Positions 1 to 12,442 of a stretch of 64,000 nucleotides of DNA are shown in pieces. The notes beneath the pieces are model-generated. The model made no database searches and was not told the DNA's origin. It saw only the letters and a list, made by a program, of their open reading frames with translations. This DNA comes from Tyto alba (lineage: Eukaryota > Chordata > Aves > Strigiformes > Tytonidae), in assembly GCF_018691265.1 (NCBI RefSeq), contig NW_024881272.1, positions 20,573,323-20,637,322 of the forward strand, written 5' to 3'. The number at the start of each line of letters is the position of its first letter. Positions within the stretch are counted from its first letter, which is position 1. The position numbers and the translations under genes were made by a program.

Positions 1-488
1 CATTAGTGATAATCAGTGCGTGTTGCTATGGTTCAGTAGAAGTCAGCACTGAACTTCACAAAACTCTTTCAACCTTTCCTCTCTAACTGTATAAATGTGA
101 AAGTAACAATAAATCTTGTTGACAATTACTTCCACATCTATTGGCAGTCAGTCAGCTGCAATGTGAACGGCATTGTGCACAACATGTGCAGCACAGCCAA
201 CACCCATTAACTATCTCCCTAGTTTCTCCTGTGACTTAAAGAACGTGTTATTTTTCCCCAGTGAGCAGCCCTTTCAAATGTTGAATTAGTAATATTAGCA
301 ACAAATACTACTAATTTGTCAGCCAGGCTGTGTTTTTCCAAAGTGTTCACAATGGGGTCTGATAACTGCTTTGTAGTGCAGCAGAACAAAGATGAAAATT
401 CAAAAACTTTTGTAAATCATTTGTATAAGACATAAAGAAGTGGAGTAAAATTCATTTTTTTACCATTAGAATATTCAGTCTGTGGTGG

Positions 489-513
489 TTTTTTTTTTTT
501 TTAAAAAAAAAAA
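489..513. repeat. Poly-T/poly-A perfect palindrome (T14A11)
   Basis: Fourteen T are followed directly by eleven A, giving a 22-bp perfect palindrome with no spacer. Such a tract can extrude as a hairpin and is prone to slippage. No retroelement was recognised on either side. Confidence 0.9.
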
Positions 514-2403
514 GAAATGTGGAATTTCAACCGTATTCAAACTTAAATGCATGATAATATTGAAACATATACATAAGATCTTTGCAGAAACAGAGCCAGA
601 AACAGTTTTAACAATATGAAATACTTGTTCAAAGAGGATATTGTCAGGACCTCTATATTTTCAGATTTTAGTGGCTAGCATAAATAATATTTATGAAGAA
701 GAAAAGAAACCTCTCTGCTATAAATAACAAATTTAAATTGTATATCATGCATTCATTACTTGCATAAAATTTTCATTGATATCAGTATGAAATCTGAGCA
801 AATAATTGTGTAGCATATGAAACTGAAAAGCACAGATGGATCAGGGTTCATAGATTTATTTTTCTAATCAGTTTTCCCATACAATTCTTACAGGCAAATG
901 CACAGACACACTCATATGTGAAACCATTCACATATAGATATAGACCTGTATCTAATTTTCATAAATACATAGCTATCTACTATCAGTAAAAACATGACAT
1001 TTAATAGACAACAGATATTTGTTGTGGACATCTGAAAAATTAATTCAGCTTCTTTCCTTTCATGAAATTGTTTATTTTCAATTCATGCTTAGTCAAATAC
1101 AGCATATGAATGACATATAAGTAGGGATTGTTACAGCTAAAACTATCCACAGGAGGGAAAGGGAACTACTTTGGTGGCTAGGGAAGATGCATATGAAGTC
1201 TTTGGCAGAATATCCTAAAAGTTGGAAGGAAACTTGTGAATGATGTGTGATTACTCAAGCAGTTCTGTCCACATTTGTATATCACTATTTTTTTTAAAGA
1301 GAGAGGATGTAATCTAACTGAATACTAGATAGTGTATAGGAATACTGACCTCTGGGACAGCATATGTTACGGAGTAGCTTTGCTACCTCACCCTCCCTGG
1401 AAGGTTCCTCAGCCAGCCACTACACACTGGGAAGGGCCACAGCATGAGAACCTGGATGCCGTCTTCTGTGACTGACAGTCACTTCTTAACTGGACTCTTG
1501 ACGGGTCTCCAATTTCTAAAGGAGCCAGAGGAGTCCACAGGGTCTCTCTCGTCTGCAACTTGAATGTCCTTCCTAGGTTTTCAGCTGAATCATTTGTGGA
1601 TTTTGATACAATTTTAAGATGACTTTCTGTGTTGCTTTTCTGTGCTCTGAAAGTTGTATTATAGGAGAACTTATAATGTAGGAAAAACTATTTCATTCCT
1701 GGTGTATCAACATTGAATGAAACAAAACAGAACAAAAATGAAAAAATATACAGGGAGTCAGGACGGGGGGGTAAGTTCTGTTCTGGGAGTTATCACCGAT
1801 TTACTTGACTCTAGACAATCACTGGTAAACATTTTCAGTGCTCTGTAAACTGGATATCTAAATCCATTTTACACTACTGGCATGATTAACACCCACAGTT
1901 CTCCCCAAAATAGTGGCTCAGGCAGTTCCTTACAGATTTGATAATTTGGAGAGAAGAACATTGCCTAGGGATTCTAGAAATAAGATAAATGTCATTACTC
2001 TCTAAAATGTGTTCTGGGGTGCTCAGCGTCTAGTTCCCAGTTTTGTCATTAACCTTCCTGGACCCATTGTGTACATTGTGGTACTAACATAATTTTTACT
2101 TAGAGTTTTTTGGTATGGTTATCCAATATTTTTAACACACTGTCAGACACTCCCTTGGAAGTTTATACATAACAGAAATGTACTTCCCCTTGCAGAATAT
2201 ATTTGATACGACCTCTTTCTATTATTTTACTTGAATTTGGATAAAAAGAGTTAATGGAATTATCCAGCACTAGCAGAGCTGAAGTGATGATATTGGTTGT
2301 AAAAATTGCCCCTGTGCAAGAATGTTATTTTTTTATTGAATCGAGTCTTCTGGTTTATGCTCAGCAATTGCCCTGTGTTTTAATTCCCTCATATGGATTA
2401 CAG

Positions 2404-2425
2404 AAAAAAAAAAAAAAAAAAAAAA
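2404..2425 (+). repeat. Poly-A tract (A22)
   Basis: An uninterrupted run of 22 A. It could be a relic retroposon tail, but no target duplication or recognisable retroposed body was seen on its 5' side. The small open frame ending here (2254-2436) reads the run as lysines and is not credible as a gene. Confidence 0.9.
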
Positions 2426-5400
2426 GGAAAATATAAGAGTATATTCTGTAAATGTTATGTTCACGTATTTTTTTTTCCTACAAAGAAAAGGAAACTGCTA
2501 GAAATGTTGATTTGTTTTAAACCTTTCAACAATTGGAGATTATTGAAATACTAAATTACTGGCACACAAGAGAACTAGATTATTGTTATTCCACATTTAC
2601 AACACAAACCAAATGATGGCTTGGAAAAAAAAAAAAAAACAGCAGCAAATATTTTGAGTCTTAATTATCAGGCTGCAAAGGCTGATGAACAAAAGAGAGA
2701 AGCCAGGGAATGTGTGGAATAGTGAACGAAAGGACAAACATGTTAAAAAAAAATTAAAGCCTTTGTCAAGCTCTAAAAGGGAAACAGACTTAATTATTAT
2801 TTTCTCTTCTTTCCATTTTGGGAGCTTTATCTGAAACTATAACTTACAAAGAGCAATTATAAACAAATGGCACCCAGCATGAATACTTCTGTGAGGTTTG
2901 ATCATCTCATCCTTGGCTCTTACACCAGCAAAATGATGTGTTGCCCATTGGAAACCAGCATGACTGGGAGTGTAGAAAAGAAGCCATGCAGTGATTTAAA
3001 CCTATAGCTTTATTTATCTACTCCATATGGAATTGCAACCTGGACAATAGTATCAATCCATTAAAATGAAGGGCTTATTCCAGTGGAACCTGGCTAGAGT
3101 AGTTAAAGTATTCTGCAATTCATGGAGAACAGCAGAGAATATGGAAATAATTTCCTAGAATAATCCAGAGAATTATTTTATGCTTCTGATATAGATCGCT
3201 GGGGAAATAATTTTAAAGCATTTTAAAATATTTTCCATTTTCTATTATGAGCCTTTGGATTTCCACAGTTTGAGAGAAGTGAGACATTGTGGCTTAGAAA
3301 ACTAATTACAGAACATAAAAATGCTTAAGTCTAATGTAAAAAATCAGACAGCAAAAAGCTTTCCATACAGAAAGATCAATGTTGGAATGGAAGCTACAGC
3401 TTTTACGTGTCTTCCTCTCAACATCTTTTTTGTACATTCTCTTTGTTCCTGTTAGCTTACTAATTAGCTGTGATTTTTTTTTTTAATGCCCCTTACAGTG
3501 GGTTAATTTTGTCTTACTCAACAGCAGGGGTTTGTGTAATAATAATTCACATAGCAATGTCAATGATTAAAATCCTTTCATTAACATGGTACCTTAAAGA
3601 TAATGAATGTGAAGCTTTTAGCTAACTCAATCTCTAGGCTCAGAAAGGCAGTTTTTGCAGAAAATAATAAAAAAAAAATCTTGTACAGATTAGCTTTTGC
3701 CAGCAGAACAAATGAGATCTTTGTTTGGGTGTATTACAAACACAAAGTCATACAAATCAAAGAGCATTTATTATAAATACAATGATGTAGCATGCTTCTT
3801 TTGACAAAAGAATTCTAATAATGTACTTGAAGAATGTAAAACAGGGCATTCAGAAGTGCTAATTTTCTGGCATTTTTTGTAGACAGCACTGTCAAGGCAC
3901 AGATAATCAACTGAGGGGTCAGAGTGCCTTGAGCTGAATGTTGTCAGAGATGTGGCGGAAGGTGCTTTGGGTTGGGTATGTCATTTCTCTTCAGCCTCTT
4001 CAAGAATTTTAAACAGGTTTATCTGTCAGGATACAAGAAGTGTGGTTCAGTAATTAGGGACACAAGATGAAATACCATTTTGGAAAGTTTTAATAAGTGC
4101 TAGAACAACTGTTCTACTGAACTTGCTGTCTTTTCTAAAAAATACCTTTCCACCTAGCTTCTAATGGTTCTTACATTTCATTTTTACTAAGTGCAAAAGA
4201 TGTTTGCTGGATGAATTCATCCACATACAAATAGTACATACAAGTAGTATAACTAATAAAGAAAGGTGCCTTAGCAACAGCAGCAGGGTAACAATATTGA
4301 GAAGACCAGTAACTCCCATTCATATCAGTCACAGCATTCTCCCCTTAACATAACGTGCTGTCACTTCTGTAAGTCAAATCTTGGTTTTGAAAACTAATAT
4401 ATAGTGTATCTGTATTTTCTACCATCCCACTGTACTAGATATCTGGATTTTTTTTAATGTCAAGTGACATTAGTACAGTAGCCAACTAATTTACATGAAC
4501 AAACCTTGGCTTTAGCAATTTTATTTAAAAACAAGGAAAAAACCGTTTGTGATGCTAACTTTTCTAGTTAAGATTTTATGGGGTTTTTGTACATTCTAAA
4601 TTATTTTTTCCCAGTGCAATGGAAAATTCTCAATCTCGAGTTAAGAGATCATTCTGGAAAGACTCAAACAAATCTGTGCCTTTATTTATATAGATGCTGT
4701 CATTGAAGTCAGCTGTGTGCTTGCTAAGCCTTTACTGTATTAAGGTTTTTAGCAATTGATCAACAAGAACAGAATTCCTCAACAAACGAGCTCAGCTGAC
4801 ATTTTCAGTGGGGTGATAGCCAAATGGGTCTTTCAGATTGTCTATCTGCTGTGTCATTCACTCAAATAATTCATTTAAGGAGGTCAGTGAATGGGTAGTT
4901 AGTGGGAACACTTACTGCAGCTGTAGCTTCTCTGTAATTTTCCTTTGGATAATTTCATATATTTTTGTCTTTAGTGCATTGCTTTTCCCATTGCTCTCAT
5001 AAGCACAAAAAATTGCTTCCATTTTTTAAAGGAAAGAAAGCAGAAGATAGCCCCCTAGTAAGCTGAGTCACTAAGCTGGCTACTAAAATTAATATAAATA
5101 TGACTAAATAAAAGTTTCACCTGATAAAGGCATTAATATGAAAGCTGAAATAAATGCTTTTGTGTAAGAGACTGTCAAGAGAAAGCTTCAGGATTTGATT
5201 TGCCCTGCAAGATGCAGAATCTGTGAAAATTCTTAATCTCATATATGTAAACTGAAATGGACTGTATCTTGTTATTTTTCCTCATATTTTGGCTTACAGG
5301 CAATAATAGCCTTGTAAATTTGGTTCAGCTAAGAAGAGTTCTACACACTGTGTAGCATTCCTTATAGCTCTCCTCTCAAAAAAAACATGCATTGATCTGT

Positions 5401-8400
5401 ATGGACTCTTATTTTCCAAAATGCCTCGCAGTCTGAAGAAGTGAGAAAAATCCCCTTGTTTTCTAAATAAAACCATCTGTGAAAAAGAGAGCGGCCACAC
5501 TTTCTTTGAGCTCCATGGGCAAGGTCTGTTGTTAACTGAACACTTTCAGCACTCTGCTACTTCCAGGCCTATGACAAAATAGAGCATGATGCTGGGACTT
5601 GCAGAGTGATATGGCATCATATTGGGTCCAGAGAAAAGTTTTAGAAGGTATAAAAAAAAATGTATAGGCACATGGGGACTGAAGAGGGAATGTGGTGCAT
5701 AGAGCAGTCACAGTTTTAAGGCAGTTACAACTAGGTAGTCCTGATAGATTAGAAAAGATCCCTTTTTACACACTTTGAATATAGACAGCTCAAAGTTGAC
5801 ACAAGACCAGCTTTCTCTCATGCCACACTTTCATGTTTTCTTTTGGTATATCTCTGTGTTCCACACCAGAACATAGGTTTATCCTCCGTTACACAATCTG
5901 AACAACAATTTTGTATGATTCTTTGGATTTTATTGGCAAAACTCCATGAGTTTTTCCAGAAGAAGTAGCATATTGAGTTGATGATTATAATTATTTATTC
6001 TCTTATAGCAAATACTTCCTAGTCTATTAATAACGTCATTAAATACCACAGAAGGAATTCATTGGCCCTGAGAGAGTCAAATCAGTATGTCTCTTTCGGC
6101 AGAGACAATGATAAGGCTAATCCAACACTCTCAGAAATCCTCCTGGGAGTGTACTTTTAAAATGCCAATTTGTATCTGTTTAGTATTGAAGTAATATTTT
6201 ATTATTGAATATTGAAATAATATTTTCAGTTTATTTGGTTTTATGTTTAGCATTTTTGGACCTCTTGAGTACTCATGGAAAAAGAAGTGCTTGACAGACT
6301 CCTTGTTCCTTTTCCAGGGATGTCCTCTCAGCTCTGTATTTCACTAATTTTCTCTCCTTTTTCCATTCTGACATGCAATGCTCCCCTCACGCTTCCAAAT
6401 AATAATAAACTGTTTCTTATCAATAAACCTTTTCCTAAAAGAATGGGCTCAAATGGATCAACACTCTGATCTCCGTCTCTCTGTCCTGGATGAGCTGTGC
6501 TCAAAGGAGACATAGATATTTACCCATCAGGAGATACATGTTTCAGTATCTCTTTTATATCATGTTATGCCAATCATAACATTGAATTGAAAAATTCATA
6601 TCTTATGAGTTATCATTCTATTCTCAGCCTGCAGATGTGTGAGATTGTATCTTCAGTAAAGACTCCTAATAAAAGAACTAGACCTATTGTTCCTATATAT
6701 AATTTGCTATATCCCGATAGACACTTCAACTTCTAAGGCAAATGGAACAGCACATATGATAACAGAGAGAGGAAATCAAATGAAATTGAATATACAAAAT
6801 TGCATGGTGGATGAAGGAGATCTTTTTCCTCTAGAAAATATTTTGAAGAAGCTTATTCCTGTATGAATGGGGACCATCTTCCAGTTACCAGAAAGGCATT
6901 GGAAGACCTTGATTTTTTAGTTTTTTTTAATTACATTATTAAATTGGATATCTCATTGGTCTGATTGTAAAATGAAAAACAGTGAAATAAGTAAATAAAA
7001 ATATCTTCAGAGATTGAAATAATTGTTAGCAACTCTTTTTTTTTTCCTGAAATATCTGATGGGGGTGTTAAGACTTCTAAGTATATTGGGCTTTTGTGGC
7101 TGTGTTTCATTGCAGAGTTTTTAAGAGGCTCTATTGCAGCTAGCATAGCACTGTCAGTGTCCTTTTTGTCTGGGATGGGATTTAATTTCGGTACATCACT
7201 TGCAACCAAGACAACCTTGGCATTGCAATTTGTCGCATTTTTTTATAAGCTCTATCTCACTGAAGTGCATTCTCCTCAGCCTACAGCCATAGCTTACTAG
7301 TCCAGAAAAAGACTTTTGCAGGTAATGAGAAAAGTAAAATCATACCAGAGAAAATTAATGGCCAGTCCTTTCTACTGGCTTTGTAAAGACTATGATCTCA
7401 GCAAAGCTGAGTCAGTGGTCATGCTGCTACTTCTGCCTGGAGCCATGCAAGATTTCATACTTCTATAAATTTGGTCCAGGGGAAACATATTTATGCAGTC
7501 AACAGCAAATAGATATGTAGGTCAGGATTTGGTCTCATAGGTCTAAAGAGAAACAGTATATTCTTAGCCTGTATGTGATATAAGTAGGTGTTCTGCCAAC
7601 TAGAATTTGTATATTGTTCTTATGGTAGACCTTGTCCCCAGTGAATTGTGTTGACCTCTTTCATCTATGATATGGTGGTTATGGCTCAGCTTGTGAACTA
7701 GATGTAGCATAAGTCCAAACAGAGATTATTGCCCCATTCTGACAGGCTTTGGAACAGCCAAAGGCAAATTCTGAGAAAAAAAAAAAGAAGAGAGATTTAT
7801 AATACATAGATAGGCATGGTCAGAGTAAAAGTTTTCTTGATTCGCTAACTAAAAGGTTGTGAGGCCTTTTGCTTTGTGAAACAGAAACACAGGACAGAGT
7901 ATAATTCCCTAGAGTAACCATTCTGACATGTAACTCTTTCTGAAATATAACTCTGAAACAACTCTTTGTTGTCCAGTAGGGACAATGGTTGCTTATAACC
8001 AAAAGGTCACATTCCAAGATGGAAAACCACCATTCTTTGAGTAAGAAAACTGAAAATGTTTTGGAAGGATTGCTTAATTTTGGTGGTTTTACTTTTAAGA
8101 TAAAATATAAAATGTATGGAATTCCTCTCAAAAAAGAGTTTCTATTGCAAATTCTGTTACTTCAATGATTATTGAAAATGGTATTGCCTTACTAATTTTG
8201 AGAGGAGTTCAGATTTTGTGTTTGTGACCTATCTGTACTGTAGGTGTTGTTTTATTGTCCATTGTTCAGAAAATTTCCATGTGGTGAAGGAAATGGAAGC
8301 AGAGATGACTGGCAAAAGTTAATAAACAGTCAATACAACCTTGTGCTGCAACCTGTGCCCCTTTCCTTATTATTCCTGAAATAATGAGATACTTAAGATG

Positions 8401-11400
8401 TATCCGAGTACTACAGTATGGTTTAAATCATAGAAATACATGTTCCTCTGATTATCAGGTGATGATCTTCTGTCTTCAAGTCCATAACTAAATGATTATT
8501 ACAGAATTAGATGGCATTAAGCTAAATTTTTTTCAGTAAGGTGTACTACTTGCCCAAACGAAAGGCTCAGTGCTCTAAAGAACCTCCTGAAAAGAACAGG
8601 GAATAAGCTCTGTACAACCAATATCTTTTCTGTATTTTAATACAAGTTACTGATGTAATTATCTATGGCAAAGAATGAGAGAAATGTACCTGAGCCAAAT
8701 ATGTCTTTAAAACATATAATAATGGTAATTGCTGCATAACCTTGTATCACAATATGAAAAGATAGAAGGAAAGATGAAAATATGCTACAGGAAAGAAGTT
8801 AAATTATAAAGAAAAAGAGAGTAGAAACACACTTGTTAGACTTTCTTAGGTTCAAAAGCTTACTTCAATGTGAAATTCACTATTGGCCGTTACAAACACT
8901 AGAAATGTACATGCTAATACTTAACATGCTTGTTCACAGAAGAATGGTGAGCAAGGATTTTAGCCTACAGTGTCTTAAATTCACTGCTATACCTATTCTC
9001 CATCTCCCTCCCCCACCCCAAATTCACATCTGTCTTGATTTCACATGGATGGAACAATTTTTGGAGTTCATTTATGCTGATTTTAATTAGGCTGTATGGG
9101 TCACCACCAAATGACGTAGATGATGTGTTTCTGCCTTTTCAGTACTTCCATCTTTCTGTGATCCTATATCATGATGAACCCTAAGTTAACTTAAGTCTCT
9201 CCCACAAAACATTGCAGAAAACTAATCCACCATAACTCAGAAACCACTTTAAGAAAAGGAACAAATTCCAAGGCAGTTAAGTTATACTACTTGAACTCAG
9301 AATTACATAGATTACTCATATCAACACTTATGAGTACAAAATGGGCACATGCATTTGTGCAAGTGAGATGGAATAAGGTATTGGAAAAATATAAATAGGA
9401 TATTATCTGCTTTTAGCATACATCCTGCTAGTAACTGTTTTATTTGTTCTTCTCCTCTCAGTAATTTCCAACATCAGTAGGTCAAATTCAGTAGCAATGT
9501 TCCAATTCAAATGCTGGTAAATGATCCTATGATAAATCTTAGGGCCTCCCCTGAAAGAAAGTTAAAAATTATATCAGCTAAGAACTCTTTCTAAATGTAT
9601 TTAGCTACATGTCTAAATCTGATGTTATCTGTGTTCATGTCAATACAGATCACAGGAGATGATTTTGTTGCAGAATATGTTACTCTGAAACAAAATTATC
9701 TCATATTCACTGGGTGGGATCAGAATGGTCTTTACTCTGCCTGCTGCAATTAAATGGTGGTGATGGTGTGATGACGGCCATCAAAATAGTGACAGAAAAA
9801 AGGGACACATAAGTCATCCTGAGTGTAATAAATGCTTGAGAATTTGACAATAACAATTTGAGAGTCAACAGGGAAGCTTGGCATGATGGTGCGGTGAATC
9901 AGGATGATCAAATGATTTTATTAGTTTGCTTTTATTAGGCAGATCTATTTCCATTTTTTTTAATATGGCCAGGGAAAAAAAGAAGTAATTGTAATCAGTT
10001 TATCAAATACAACCCTGGCAGAGAGTATGCCACTGGTAACTTGATTTTGTTCTAACTGAACACACTATGTTTTGACTAATCTTCAGCATCCAAGATCATT
10101 CCTCTTAAAATGTCAGGAAGATTACTCAGAGTAATAGTTTATTTGTTTTGTTTTGGTGTTTTATTTAAAATAATCTCAAAATGTTTCAGAGCTTGCCTCA
10201 TTGTTTCTGGCAGACATGGGACAGATGAAGCTTCAGACCACAGACTGAGAGTCTACCATGGGCAGTCACAGTATAAGCTTTGCCAGTGCCCCTGCCCTCT
10301 CACCCTGTCACATGAACTTCACCTAAAATAATCATGTACTCAGTGAGAGAGAATGGATTCTGTAACTCTGATAGCTAATGGCCAAGACTCCCCTAAGCAA
10401 TGATGAATAATTACTATAAACTATTCCAAATTATAGACAGTAGGCACTGTGATGAAGACTTTTGTAGACTGGACTGAGACAATTACCAAATGAAGGAAAA
10501 TATTATTATTTTAGGAAATGTAACATTTTAATACATTGTGAAAAATGATGAGGGAATAATAAATGAAGGGCATAAAAAGAGCTAATAATAAAAAGGAGCT
10601 TGGTGAGAAATCCTGCTGTCATATTTGCATTTACCCTGAAACTAATGCTGTGCACATTTTTGAATGCAAATAATTCACAAGAGGAAGCAAAATGAGGATG
10701 TTAATAATCATTTTTCTCTTAATGAGAAGCTGTACTTTGATTGAAAGCAGCTTTAAGGTGGCCTAAACGAGGCCTAACAAAGGAGCTTTTGTGGGTTTTT
10801 TTTTGGAGACTTTAAAGGAATGAGTTAGAATAATATTCTGTCACTTAAAATCCCCAGCATTAACATTGTTATCACAAATCTTATTTCAAATTAAAAAAGA
10901 CGTGTTAGGAAAATTACTCTTTCCATATGGGATTTTCTTTTTCACTTTGGCTATTAACTTAAAATGCTTTTTCTTTTGGGAACAACTTAAGTTTTTAGGT
11001 CTTCTTTTTAAATCTCATTCACAAAATAGATTGTTGTATTGGGTCCTTATCTCAGGACTTCCACACCAAGGCTCCAGGTTGTCTTCCTCATTCTTTTACT
11101 TTAGTGATGGCTTGTTAGTCCCAGATGGCTTAAATGGAAACTAGCCTCCTGAATTGACTGGAGCGTTCATCTTACTGATGCTTACAAACACTCATGTATT
11201 TCATATTAAATACTTTAATGAATTAAAACTAGGTTAATCCACATTTGAAAACACAATTTCCAAATACTAAGAATATGGAAATTACATTGGATTAGACAGG
11301 AGACACCTTGCCAGTGTTGGCCAGCACCTTTTTATCCTCATGGCAAATCCTAGATGCATATAATTCTATTAAATTAAACACACCTTCTATTAGAAGGACG

Positions 11401-12137
11401 TGAATCAAATTGATTGGTCCCCATATGGCCTGAGTGCTCTCATGCTCCACAACAGAGGACTATAATTCTCTGTGAGTCATCATCAACACACTGAAGAGCT
11501 AAGCAGGCATCCTTCACTGTTATCCCATGCATGCTGGAAGACAGTGGTCATGTTTTCTGTCAGGAATCCCAGCAAATGAAGTTTGATTTCTTTTTGTGTA
11601 TTTGTTTTCATTAGAGATTTTGAAAACAGCCTGTGGGTTATGTATGCACTGCTCTGTGTATGGTGTGTAGATGATCAATGATATGTCATGTGATGCACTT
11701 TCTCTTTGCACCTGTTTCAAACAGAAGAACTTAAAATGAATCTGATGAAGCAAATAAAAAAAAATGAGATGTGAGAAGTACCCTGTCCCCTGCAGGCAGT
11801 CACACGGGCTGGCTGCCCCAGAAGCCCTGCCCCTTTTCCAGTCACGTGGTATAGGGGTCCTGATGTCCTTCCTGCTAACTACATGAGGGCAGCCATTCTA
11901 TTTCACCCATTTTGTGGAAGGGAGACTTATGCTCAGTCATCAAACATACATACTGTCCTGGTTGGGGCTGGACTAGAGTTCCCGTTGGTCTGGCAGCGGG
12001 AGGAGCTGCAGCACCCTCCAACCCCAGGGGGTCCCCAGGTCCCAGTGCCCTCACCTGTGTGCGGGGGCGGGGGGAGCACAGCTGGAGGGCTGGGCCCAGA
12101 TTGGCCGATAGTCCATGTCATGTGACATTGTGCTCAC

Positions 12138-12145
12138 TATATAAA
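12138..12145 (+). promoter_or_regulatory. LTR TATA box
   Basis: TATATAAA followed by GG lies in the middle of the solo LTR, where the U3 core promoter would be. Start of transcription would be expected about 25-30 bp downstream. Present activity is unknown. Confidence 0.6.
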
Positions 12146-12312
12146 GGCAGGAGTGGGCTGGGAGGGGCTGCCACTTCTGGGAGTGTGGCCGTGGGGCCTT
12201 TGTGTTTGGGATTGCCAGCTGGGAGCAGGTGGGTGTCGGTTGGCGGGTGGTGAGCAGCTGTATGGTACGTTACCCGCTGATACTGCTGTCAGCGTATTAT
12301 TCTGTTACTGTT

Positions 12313-12318
12313 ATTAAA
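12313..12318 (+). promoter_or_regulatory. LTR poly(A) signal ATTAAA
   Basis: ATTAAA lies about 170 bp after the TATA box and ahead of a T-rich segment, where the R/U5 polyadenylation signal of this LTR type would be. The right LTR of the larger ERV has the same hexamer in the same relative position. Confidence 0.6.
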
Positions 12319-12442
12319 CTGTTTTTATCTCAATCCGCGAGTCTCCCTTTGCCCCTCCAGTTCCCTCCCCATTCCCAAGTGGGGGGAGGGTGGGTGAGGG
12401 ACTGCGGGGCGTTTAGCTGCTGAGTAGGCTCAAACCACAACA

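Larger units (their letters stand above)
1..11953. other. AT-rich non-coding DNA, no gene recognised
   Basis: No exon, RNA gene or mobile element was recognised here. Open frames are short (about 113 codons or fewer), lack recognisable domains and have the F/L/I/K/N/S-rich composition of translated AT-rich DNA. Simple sequence includes a T14A11 palindrome at 489-513, an A22 run at 2404-2425 and several shorter A or T runs. Parts such as 2640-2960 and 9830-9990 look information-rich and repeat-free, but conservation cannot be judged from one sequence. Confidence 0.7.
11954..12442 (+). mobile_element. Solo LTR of an avian endogenous retrovirus
   Basis: A 489-bp element begins TGTCCTGGTT and ends CCACAACA, giving the TG...CA ends of a retroviral LTR. 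It stands out as GC-rich in AT-rich surroundings. It carries a TATA box (12138-12145) and, about 170 bp later, an ATTAAA poly(A) signal (12313-12318), in the right order for plus orientation. Its ends resemble those of the ERV at 43998-47527, but its U3 differs, so it looks like another subfamily of that broad group. The flanks are CATAC on the left and CGTAT on the right. They match at 3 of 5 positions, the mismatches being transitions, which could be a decayed 5-bp target duplication. No internal retroviral sequence follows, so it is probably a solo LTR left by LTR-LTR recombination. Open frames inside it (11883-12253, both strands) are artefacts of its GC-rich composition. Confidence 0.85.

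Noticed and set aside
2254..2436. 60-codon frame ending in a lysine run
   Set aside because: The C-terminus is a translated poly-A tract and the rest has no similarity to a known protein.
11883..12253. Open frames of 60-113 codons on both strands
   Set aside because: They lie mostly in the GC-rich solo LTR, where stops are rare, and show no retroviral protein features.
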